A stretch of 39,482 nt of DNA, from contig JASBRJ010000224.1 of assembly GCA_030149525.1 (NCBI GenBank), positions 1 through 39,482 on the forward strand, in the 5' to 3' direction. A model generated the notes under the pieces. It ran no database searches. It saw only the letters and a program-made list of their open reading frames with translations, and was not told the origin of the DNA. The position numbers and the translations under genes are program-made. This document shows, one piece after another, positions 14,098 through 23,000 of the stretch; position 1 is the stretch's first letter, and every line of letters begins with the position of its first letter. This DNA comes from a bacterium. Lineage in GTDB: Bacteria > Vulcanimicrobiota > Xenobia > Xenobiales > JADMJV01.

Positions 14098-15630
14098 TTA
14101 ACCTTCCGTCTTTGGCTGCGGCGGTGGTGGTGTTTGACCAGACCCTTGCGAGAAGTCTAGAGAAATCGTTCTTCCGGCTTCGCCGTCAAATTGGAAGCCG
14201 CCACCGAAGTCACCGCCTCCGCCCTGCTTTTGCTGACCCATTGAGGGAAGCTGAAAAGACGGCGGCGATCCTGCCTGGCCACTTCCGAACATATCGGTGA
14301 GCGGGAGAGTGCTGGAGGGGTCGTCGAATCCTGAACTATCGAAGGGGTTGGCTCCGCCTCCTCCGGGCATGGAAAAGCCGGGCGCTCCACCTGCCCCTGC
14401 GGCAGGCTTGCTCTCCTGACCACCGGGCAGCTTGAAGGACGGCGGTCCCTCTCCCGACGGAGGAGGCTGAGAACCAGGCAAAGAGAAGGCTGAAGTGGGC
14501 GCGTCGGAGCCACCTGATCCGGGCAACTGGAAAGCCGATGTAGGAGCATCAGATCCGCCTGACCCGGGCAACTGGAAGGCCGAAGTCGGCGCATCGGTAC
14601 CGGCTGTTCCCGGGATCTTGAATCCGGGCGAATCACCGGGGCCTGGCTCAGGTTGCTGGCTGCCGGGCAAGGAGAAGGAAGGCGGCCCGCCACCTAGCTT
14701 CGATGTGGGGTCCGGGCTCGCTGGAATTCCCGTTTCAGAGAAAGCCGAACCGAGCGAAATTCGTCCCGAATCTTGGGTGGGAGGCGCGTCGAAAGGCGAG
14801 TCCCCTGGACCTCCGGTGGTCCGTTTCAAAAGAGCTTCCCAGGCTTCCGAGGAGGCCGAGCCGTCGGGGGCGTTCTGAGGCGACGAAGGCGCGCCGCCTC
14901 CGAGCGAAGCCCCCGGAGGCGGGCTGAATTCACCACTGCTACCAGAGGAGGGAGGCATTTGGAAGGCTCCCGCTGTGGGTGTCTCGCTAGGTGTTCCGCC
15001 GGCAGGAGGCGCGAACCCGGGGTTCGGCTCTTGCTCTGTCGAGGGCGGAGGGGAAGAATCGCCAAAGGAAGCTGCTTCCGGCTCTCCGGCGCGAACTCTC
15101 TGCAGGAGGTCTGCCCAACCACCACTGCTGCCCGCATCGGGCGGTGTAAAAGCAACTGTAGAATCTGCCGGCTGCGCGCCACCAACAGCGGCGGCACCGG
15201 CTCCAGAAGAGGCGAACGGATTGTCGGCCGGCGGAGGCGGAGGAGGCGGAGCCGATCCTCCGCTAGGCGGCGGAGTTGATGCCGCTGCGGGGGGCGGCGG
15301 CGGGGGCGGCGGTGGAGCGAAAGAGCGACTCGAAGGAGCTTCTACAGACGTTAAAGATCCGCTCGCCGGTGCGGCTGCACTCGACTTCTTCTTGGCGGCT
15401 GCCGCGGCAAGTTTGGCAATATCAAGCGAGGAGCGTGAAGCCCGTTTTTGCTCGACGACTTCCCACACGACCAGTGCCACAAAGAAGCCGAGCAGCCCGA
15501 TCAATCCCTTCAGCAACAACCCTTCAAAGGGCGCCAAAGCTTTAGCCAGGTTCGCGGCCGCGCCTGTTTCGGCTTGTGCAGCGCCCGTCAGGGCGCCCAA
15601 CCAAAGCAACGCAACGTGCTTGGTACGCAT
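14098..15630 (-). CDS. Membrane-anchored Pro/Gly-rich repeat protein
   Basis: From ATG 15630 it has 510 residues. A signal-like N-terminus (MRTKHVALLWLGALTGAAQA) is followed by a hydrophobic segment near residues 38-57 (LLLKGLIGLLGFFVALVVW). The rest is low-complexity Pro/Gly/Ser with two long proline runs. At least nine short motifs of the form F-x-[LIM]-P are present (SAFQLPGS, SAFSLPGS, PSFKLPGG, PGFSMPGG and others), three of them in an exact 15-residue tandem repeat. If the second segment is a membrane anchor, the tail would be cytoplasmic and could recruit operon partners. The frame is also open from ATG 15666, two bases after the previous stop. I prefer 15630 because it begins a canonical signal peptide. 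No family recognised. Confidence 0.75.
   Translation of the reverse strand: MRTKHVALLWLGALTGAAQAETGAAANLAKALAPFEGLLLKGLIGLLGFFVALVVWEVVEQKRASRSSLDIAKLAAAAAKKKSSAAAPASGSLTSVEAPSSRSFAPPPPPPPPPAAASTPPPSGGSAPPPPPPPADNPFASSGAGAAAVGGAQPADSTVAFTPPDAGSSGGWADLLQRVRAGEPEAASFGDSSPPPSTEQEPNPGFAPPAGGTPSETPTAGAFQMPPSSGSSGEFSPPPGASLGGGAPSSPQNAPDGSASSEAWEALLKRTTGGPGDSPFDAPPTQDSGRISLGSAFSETGIPASPDPTSKLGGGPPSFSLPGSQQPEPGPGDSPGFKIPGTAGTDAPTSAFQLPGSGGSDAPTSAFQLPGSGGSDAPTSAFSLPGSQPPPSGEGPPSFKLPGGQESKPAAGAGGAPGFSMPGGGGANPFDSSGFDDPSSTLPLTDMFGSGQAGSPPSFQLPSMGQQKQGGGGDFGGGFQFDGEAGRTISLDFSQGSGQTPPPPQPKTEG
14474..14598 (-). repeat. 45-bp tandem repeat coding for a 15-residue unit
   Basis: Nearly three tandem copies of a 45-base unit encode DAPTSAFQLPGSGGS-type repeats within the Pro/Gly-rich membrane protein. 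Differences between copies fall mostly at third codon positions, so the protein sequence is being kept. Confidence 0.8.
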
Positions 15631-15668
15631 TCCTTTTTCCCACCAATGAATTCTAAAATTAACCATAT

Positions 15669-18600
15669 CTACGCTTCCGGACCCTGCATCTTCTCCATCA
15701 AGACTTCGATTCGTGAGGCCACATCCCTATAACGGATGTCGATTACATAACATTCTTGGAAAGCTGCGAGGGCTGCCTTCATCTGACCCATCTCTTCCAG
15801 GGTACAGGCAAGGTTAAAACGCAACTCCAAGAAATCCTCGTCTCGGAAGCCCGGTTGTTCCAGGGCCCTTTGAAATTGTTTGACCGCCAACTGCGGGTAT
15901 CCCTTTTGTCGAAAACACTCAGCCAGACAATTAGTTGCGGTCAAATACTTATTGCCGTCGGCCGAGGCTAGCAAGAACTCTCGAATAGCTTCTTCCAAAA
16001 AGCCCATTTGCCGGAAAAACTGTCCGAGTCGAATGTGACTCGTGGCCTCTCCTTGAGTGAAAGAGGTGGCAGACTTGTATTCCGTTATGATTCGGCTCAC
16101 GAGACCCTTGCTGAAAATCTGCTTCGCCACATCAGCGGCCTCTTCTAAACGCCCCTCTCGGGCATAGATAATGGCCACCCGAGAGAGAGAGTCCGGTCGG
16201 CCGGGCTCGAGGTCCAACACCTGTCGATAGAAAGGCCGTGCCTCTTCGAACAAACTCTGCTCAAAAAGCAGGTCGCCCAACTTCTCCAAGTAGTAGGGGT
16301 TCCCGTCGGCTCGTACGAGCAACTCGTCCATCAGTCCGCGAGACTCTTCCAAGCCCTTATGGGTAATAGAAGCACCCGCTAGCTCGAACAGGATAGCGAT
16401 ACCGATGTCGTCCAGCCCAACCTGACCGGCTTTTTCCACCGCATCGCGATACGCCTGAAGCCCTTCGTCGACTTCATTGTAGCTGACCAGAGTTTCCGCC
16501 ATGGAGCGATATAACTCGACAGCATCCTCGGTGCGACCCAAACCTTCCAACAATTGCGTCCGTTTACGCTTTACAATGAGCGCCATACGGCCACGCTCGG
16601 AGCGGAACAGATCGGCTTCCAACTCCTCCATACGGTCGAGTCCGGAGGCCAGTTCTCCACTGGAGACGAGGCTTTGAACCAACTTGTCCAAGGTCCGGGT
16701 GGCTTCGTCCGTACTTCCGTGTAGCAGGTAGCTCTTCGTTATCTCGTAATACTGCTCGTTAGCCTCGGCCTGGCGATTCATCCGAATGAGCAGATCCGCT
16801 GTTCTATCGCGATACTCAAGTGAGGTTTGCCACTGCTCATTGTGCTCAAACGACTCGCTGAGTTGCATCAGAATTCGGAGCATCCGCTCCTGCTCGTTTT
16901 TGCTCTCCGCATCTCTGAAGAGTTCCTCTAACAGAGCCTGACCTTGCTCCAAGAAGCCCGCTCTCAAAAACAGGCCGCCGAGGCTTTGTCGCAACTCCAG
17001 ATTGAGCGGCTGTAGATTGATGATCTCTTTCACACATTCTTGAGCTTCATCAACCTCACCCCGTTCGAGATGAATCGACATTAGCGAACGATAGTGTTCA
17101 GTGGCTTCCTCGAAACGCAGGTTGCGAATCAAAAGACGAATGGCCTGTCGGCGATGCTCCACATCCTTGGGGTCAAGTTCAAGGATTCGGTCGAGTACTT
17201 TATGTGCGACCTCCGGCAAATTCTCGTCCAGGTAGACCTTAGCGAGAGTCGCGAACTGCTCCAGGGCCTGAGCGGTCTGACCCTGCTCCGCCCACAAGTG
17301 GCCCAGTTTAAATCGGGCGTTGTAGTCGGTGGGGTCCATGTCCACCATGCGACTGTACACGTCGACTGCAGAAGTCACGTTACGCTCCTGGTTGAAGCGT
17401 CCCGCAAGAACAAGCATACCCTCTCTGGCTCTTTCGGTCTGCCCTTGAGCCGCCATTTCCTGGGAGAGACGGAGTCGAATTTCTGAGTCGGCCGGTTGAT
17501 AGGCCAGAATTTCGCGATAAAGGCGCTCGGCTTCCACATGATCGCCCTGAGCGGAAGCGGACTCCGCCATGCTGTAAATGTGCTGTCGAGCTCTCGCCAG
17601 ATCTCCCGAGTCGAGATAGTTGTGAACCAGACCGTCGAGGTACTGCTTCTTCTCCTCCATATCGTCGGGCATGAGATCCACTACATCCCGAACTCGATCC
17701 AACTGACCGAGGGTCAGATATTTCTGAGTCAGCAGACGAAGGAAAGATCTCTTTTCGGGGTCGTCCTCGGAGAGCGCAGTGATATCTCGCTCAGCTTCCT
17801 CGAAGCGATTGGCGTTAAGATAGGCTTGGATAATACGGCGATGGTAGCGAGGACGGATCTCGTCGTCTTTATCGAGCTGTCCCACCTCTTGAGCCGCCCG
17901 GTCGATATCTCCAGAAGAGAGGTAGGCCTCAATGAGCTGACCCATGTAGGAGTTCCGAAGCGGGTCTCCTTCGGCCAATCGATAAATCTCACGCCCCGCC
18001 CCTTCCAGAGCTCCCTGGGCGAGGTAGGCACCGATCAGACGGCTCACGAACCCGGACTTGGACTCGTCTTCGGAGGGGAGGCGACCGACCTCCTCGGAGG
18101 CCTCATCGAGCCTATTCGCTTCCAAATAAGAAGCGATCAAACGTCGTTGAAAGGAGAGCCTCAAAGGATCGTCTTCGGGCAAACGATGGATGGTCTCACC
18201 GGCTTGCTGAAGATCTCCCTTTGCCAGAGGAATCTCCAGGAGCCTTGTGACCAGTGAATTTCGCTCCCTATCAGAGCGCGGAATCTGAGGCAGCCCTTCA
18301 AAAGCTTTCTCTAGATTGCCCGCGTCGAGATAGAGCTTCACCAATTCTTTGCGGAAAAGGACGCGCTTTTCGTTGTCGTCGGGCAGAGCTTCCAGTTCGC
18401 GCTCGGCGTGTTCCAGTCGACGCCGTTCCATATTGAGAACGATGAGTCTGATCCTAAGCTCTAGGACCTCCTCGTCGTCGCTGGGAAGAACGGAGACCTG
18501 GCGAGAACTCTCGTCCAAGCGGTTTGTCCGCAATAGCAAGTCGATAACTTTCTTTCGAATATCGACTCGCTGCGGATCCAACTGAAGAATTCGGGCATAG

Positions 18601-20048
18601 GTGTGGATAGCCGGATCGAACTGTTTGAGATCGGTGAGGATTTCAGCCTTATAGATAAGCGCTTTATCATCATTAGGTTTCTGGGCAATCACCCGATCAA
18701 TCTCTTGGAGCGCCCCCTCCAGATCGTTCTTGTCCCGCAGCGAGAGAGCCACCTGATAAACAAGGTCCTGGGCCTGCGGAAAAAACTTGACCATGCGTTG
18801 CTGAGCTTCCAGAGCGGCCTGCTCGTTACCGGAGGCTTTATGGAGTTTGACGATCTGCTGGAACGTCTCCATGGCCTCGTACTGCATGTCTTTTTTGCGA
18901 TAGATCTCACCCAGAAGTTCCCGGGCCGGAATGTTGCTCCGATCAAGTTCTAGCAAACGTCGAAGAGACTTGACCGCCTCATCCAACATGCCTCGCTCGA
19001 TGTTGCCGTTAGCCAGTTGGAGATAATGGGGAGCGACGTCCTCTTTTCGGCCCACCGACAAGAGATGGTCAACCAGTCGCTTACGAATATTGATATTCGT
19101 GGGGTTACGCTCCAGAACGCTTTCGTAGATCTCGATCAGTTTATCGATGGCCCAACGAGCGTTAGGGTCCCACGAGACCACTGTCTCGTAGATATTGATG
19201 ACTTTATCAAGAGGCTTGTTGTCGGCATAGAGACCGGCAAGCTTCCGGTAGGTTTCGACAGCCTCGGATATCCGATCTTGCTTCGCGTAAAGGTCACCCA
19301 GGGCATGAATGATGTCTCGATTATCCGGCTCCAGATCGAGGATGCGATGATAAGCCCGGGTGGCATCGGCCAGAAGATCCTTCTTGACATACATGTCGGC
19401 GGCGTGCTGAAACCATACCTTGGTATTCTGTACGCTTCGACCTTTCTTGCGCGCGAAGATTTCCCCCAGCATCTCATAGGCGTGAGCAGCCTCTTGAGGG
19501 GCGAGACGGGAAACCTCCTGGAACTGGTCGATGGCTTCTTTGTCCATGCCCAGGTTCATGTAGGCTTTGCCCAACGACATGTGAGCTTCCCAGCGCCCCG
19601 GCCCCAATTCGATGCTCTTGCGGAGGTACTGGACAGCTTGATCCACCTCGTTGCGCTGCAGGAAGTAACGCCCGATTTGGAGGCAGACTTCCGGCTTCAC
19701 CCGCTTCACCGACTCTTTGACCTGATCGATCTCATCGGCCCCTCGCAGGGTCGGCCCTTGGTTCTCTACCGTTTCCTCTAGTCGAAGAACCTCTCGATAG
19801 CGATCCACAGCAGCGTCAAGATCGCCTTGACGCCGGAAAATCTCAGCACACTCCATGTGCTGGTGGATGACTTCCGACCACACCCCACTCTTCAAGGAGA
19901 GGGCAATGATGTACCCTCGCACATCGAGGTTATGGGGATCCCTTTTTAACGCCTCTTGATAGGCCTCAATAGCCTCTTCAAGCCGCCCTTGATTGGCCAG
20001 CGCATTTGCCGTGTCCAGCCAATTGGATGTTCGACCGCTATCGCTCAA
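15669..20048 (-). CDS. Giant TPR scaffold protein
   Basis: The protein has 1459 residues and is almost entirely tetratricopeptide repeats, with no signal peptide or membrane segment. Canonical TPRs fill residues 1-500 and 830-1459. Between about 519 and 825 there are nine uninterrupted 34-residue units of a distinct type (pattern LPxDDPxR..F..RLI.AYL..G.LD.A). The last 70 residues (LELRFNLACTLEEMG then FQECYVIDIRYRDVASRIE) are clearly paralogous to the C-terminus of the 1839-residue protein next door. The TTG start is fixed by GGAGGA six bases upstream. TPR superhelices hold protein partners, so a scaffold role is likely. The partner is not known. Confidence 0.9.
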   Translation of the reverse strand: MSDSGRTSNWLDTANALANQGRLEEAIEAYQEALKRDPHNLDVRGYIIALSLKSGVWSEVIHQHMECAEIFRRQGDLDAAVDRYREVLRLEETVENQGPTLRGADEIDQVKESVKRVKPEVCLQIGRYFLQRNEVDQAVQYLRKSIELGPGRWEAHMSLGKAYMNLGMDKEAIDQFQEVSRLAPQEAAHAYEMLGEIFARKKGRSVQNTKVWFQHAADMYVKKDLLADATRAYHRILDLEPDNRDIIHALGDLYAKQDRISEAVETYRKLAGLYADNKPLDKVINIYETVVSWDPNARWAIDKLIEIYESVLERNPTNINIRKRLVDHLLSVGRKEDVAPHYLQLANGNIERGMLDEAVKSLRRLLELDRSNIPARELLGEIYRKKDMQYEAMETFQQIVKLHKASGNEQAALEAQQRMVKFFPQAQDLVYQVALSLRDKNDLEGALQEIDRVIAQKPNDDKALIYKAEILTDLKQFDPAIHTYARILQLDPQRVDIRKKVIDLLLRTNRLDESSRQVSVLPSDDEEVLELRIRLIVLNMERRRLEHAERELEALPDDNEKRVLFRKELVKLYLDAGNLEKAFEGLPQIPRSDRERNSLVTRLLEIPLAKGDLQQAGETIHRLPEDDPLRLSFQRRLIASYLEANRLDEASEEVGRLPSEDESKSGFVSRLIGAYLAQGALEGAGREIYRLAEGDPLRNSYMGQLIEAYLSSGDIDRAAQEVGQLDKDDEIRPRYHRRIIQAYLNANRFEEAERDITALSEDDPEKRSFLRLLTQKYLTLGQLDRVRDVVDLMPDDMEEKKQYLDGLVHNYLDSGDLARARQHIYSMAESASAQGDHVEAERLYREILAYQPADSEIRLRLSQEMAAQGQTERAREGMLVLAGRFNQERNVTSAVDVYSRMVDMDPTDYNARFKLGHLWAEQGQTAQALEQFATLAKVYLDENLPEVAHKVLDRILELDPKDVEHRRQAIRLLIRNLRFEEATEHYRSLMSIHLERGEVDEAQECVKEIINLQPLNLELRQSLGGLFLRAGFLEQGQALLEELFRDAESKNEQERMLRILMQLSESFEHNEQWQTSLEYRDRTADLLIRMNRQAEANEQYYEITKSYLLHGSTDEATRTLDKLVQSLVSSGELASGLDRMEELEADLFRSERGRMALIVKRKRTQLLEGLGRTEDAVELYRSMAETLVSYNEVDEGLQAYRDAVEKAGQVGLDDIGIAILFELAGASITHKGLEESRGLMDELLVRADGNPYYLEKLGDLLFEQSLFEEARPFYRQVLDLEPGRPDSLSRVAIIYAREGRLEEAADVAKQIFSKGLVSRIITEYKSATSFTQGEATSHIRLGQFFRQMGFLEEAIREFLLASADGNKYLTATNCLAECFRQKGYPQLAVKQFQRALEQPGFRDEDFLELRFNLACTLEEMGQMKAALAAFQECYVIDIRYRDVASRIEVLMEKMQGPEA
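17570..18495 (-). repeat. Nine tandem 34-residue TPR-variant repeats
   Basis: Within the 1459-residue TPR protein, nine successive 34-residue units share the pattern LPxDDPxRxxFxxRLIxAYLxxGxLDxAxxEI. The DNA copies have diverged but the period is exact in most units, which indicates an older protein-level duplication rather than recent slippage. Confidence 0.75.
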
Positions 20049-20069
20049 TCTTTTCCTCCGGAATTCAAC

Positions 20070-23000
20070 CTAAGAACCAGAACTTGCCAATTCGGTTTCA
20101 ATTTTTTCTATCCAACTGCGAACATCTCGGTAAGTGATATCAACGCGATAACACTCCTTGAAGTCGCTGAGGGCTTCGGACATCCGACCATTCTGATACT
20201 GAATCATGGCCAGATTGTAGCGCAATTCAAGATACGACTGTTCTGAATGCCCTCTTGTTTCGAGACCCTTCTTGAACTGCTTGATGGCAAGGTCCAGCAT
20301 GTTAAAGCCCTTCTTCTTAGCGAAGCATAGGCCCAGCATGTTGTAAGACAGCAATTCGTAGTCGGGATTTCTGCGTGTCTGCTGGAACTGCTCAATAGCG
20401 TGGTCCAGGTCGCCCAAGTGATAGCACAACTCTCCGTAGTTGAATCGAGCTTTCAGATCGGCAGGGTTACTTTCCACCTGGTCACGCAGGGTTGAAATCA
20501 CATTGTTCTTAATCGCAACACTCTCTCCACCGGCCTGCTCCAGCCGTTGCAGAACCTGGCCGGCTTCCGAAACTTGCTCCTGTTTGAGGAGAAGATCGAT
20601 GTACATGTTGACGGCGTCCAATCGCTCGGGAGCCATCTGGAACAACTTGCGCAACTGAGTGAGAGCAGCCATTTTGTCGTCGATCTTCTCGGCGTAGATC
20701 AGAGCCAATCTGTGCTGCAGGTCAACCTGGTTTTCTTCCAACTCCAGCGACTTATGAATCGCGTCAGCAGCCTCCTGGAAGCGGCCTCGAGACTCGTGCA
20801 GATCGGCTAGAGAAATCCAACGCGAGCGTGCGCTCTCTAAATCGCCGGCAAGACCGTAGAACTTGACCAGCCGCTCCTGCAACTCCACGTTCTCGGGATC
20901 CGCTTCCACCAGCCGACTGTAAAGCTCGATAGCCGTCTGGTGATCTCTTGTGTGGAGATAGTGCTCGGTGAGTGCTTCAGACTGCTGGAGAGCCGACTCA
21001 ACATTTCCGGAATCTAAGTAGGCATCGACCAGAAGACGCCGTGCAGTCTGGTCATCTGAGTTGAACTCCAACACCCCTTCATAGAGACGAATGGATGGCT
21101 CCAGCTCACCTTTAGCCTGATAAGCCTGAGCCAGTTTAAACTGTTGTTCCATGGCTTTGTCGTTCATACCGAGCTTCTTGTAAAGGTCTACCAGAGCACC
21201 TCGGTCGTCGAGAGCCTCGGGGTTGAGCTCTACGATACGCTCCGTCACCCTTGCAGCTTCCTCCCAGCGCTCCTCGTTCTGGTAGCGGCCGACAAGACTT
21301 TGAAAACTGGTTAGGGCCTTTTCCATATCGCCCTGACTCTCATAAATCTGTGCGAGTCGCTCTTCGAAAACGGGGTCGTTGGAGATCTCCAAGAGCTGCT
21401 CAAAGGCGGAGATGGCTTCCGACACCTCTCCTTTTGTCATGGCTGTCTCGGCGAGTTGACGCAAATGGTGAGCAGCCAATTTGCTCTCATCAAGAGTCGT
21501 AAAGACGGAAACAAGCACTTTACGAGCCTCGAAGTGATGGGAATCGAGCGAGAGAACGGACTGCAAGGTATCGAGAGCGTCGTGATGCTCCCCTCGCTTG
21601 AGGTGTAACTTCGCCAATTCTAAGAGGGAACCGCAAGCTTCTGAATAGTTCTCGGTCCAAAACTCGGCTTGAATGAGGCGATGCAATAGAGAAATGGACT
21701 CAGGATTTTTTCGCGCACACTGCCGATATTGCAACAGCGCATCCTCAAGCATGCCGTACTTCAAATGAATGTCGGCCAAACGGGTTCGCATCACCAGGTT
21801 TTCATGACTGTCTTCCAAGGCTTTCCGGTAGCCGGAAATCTTGGCGGCCACGTCGGCCTCGCGCAGGCTTTGATCTAGAAGATCTGCTTGCTCGATATCA
21901 CTTGCAGGCGACTCATCCTCAATGGAAAGAGACACCTTCGGCTTACCGAGAATATCAGGCCCTTCGGGCTCGGGTTCCGGCTCGGGTTCAGGCTCGGGCT
22001 CGGCTTCAAAAAGACCGGAATCTCCACTGTCAAAAAGAGCTTCGGCCTCGTCACCGGTTGGCTCAACAACGGTATCGAAGAGCCCTCCACCCTCCTCGTC
22101 GACTGCGGGAGAGACGGCCTCGGGAAGCACCTCCTCAGCCCTTGCTTGCTCTGCGGCTTCACGAGCAATGTCTTCTTCAGACTTGGGAAGAGTCAACTCC
22201 AATAGCTTCATAAATTCCGGAGAATCAGCCTCCTGATCCTCAGGAACTTCCACGACTCTGGCTCTTTCCTCGGCCAGCAACTGATCCATGGTGACGCCGT
22301 CGCCTTGCTGCTCGACAGCGGGAGACGACACGGGCTCTTCCGTGAAAAGGTCTCCACCATCCTCAAAGAGGCCGGAATCCATCTCCGCCTGAGGCGAAAC
22401 AGGAGACTCAAGGGCCGCCGGTGGATCGCCAGGCATGGGCAAATCCAGCCCTAGCGGCTCGGCTGCAACAACTTCCGCCGACTCAGCGGCCGGCTCATCG
22501 AACAACCCGCTTCCGGAGGAAAAGTCTTCGAAGTCGTCCTCTTTCACGGCCACCGCGGGCTCGTCGAACAAGCCAGCCGCGGCTTCCTCCTGTATGGGAG
22601 ACTCGTCGAAGAGACCACCGGAAGAGGCCGGCTCGGGAATATCAAACAGGTCCCCGGCATCACTCTCTGCTGGAAAATCGCCTTGCTCCACCGGCTCAAT
22701 GTCATCGAAGAGACCTCCGCCACCGAACTCGTCGGAGGAAACGGGTTCCGATTCGGTTTCGACTTCTCCGAAAAGATCGCCCCCATCGGAACTCTCCAGA
22801 ATCGAATCCTCTAGAGGCGAAGCGGTAGAAAAAAGATCGTCTGCCTCACTGGCCTCGTCAGATCCTGACGGCGCATCATCGAACCCGTCAAAAAGACCAG
22901 CAGCAGAGTCAGACTCCTCCTCGGCAGCCGGCACTGGTTCGGGGGCAGAAAAGAGGTCGAAGGGCTCGGGCTCCTCCTGAGAGGGGGCCGCAAATTCTTC

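Noticed and set aside
14975-15649. A 224-residue Gly/Ala-rich plus-strand frame
   Set aside because: It mirrors the proline codons of the Pro/Gly-rich membrane protein; signal peptide, operon spacing and start favour the minus strand.
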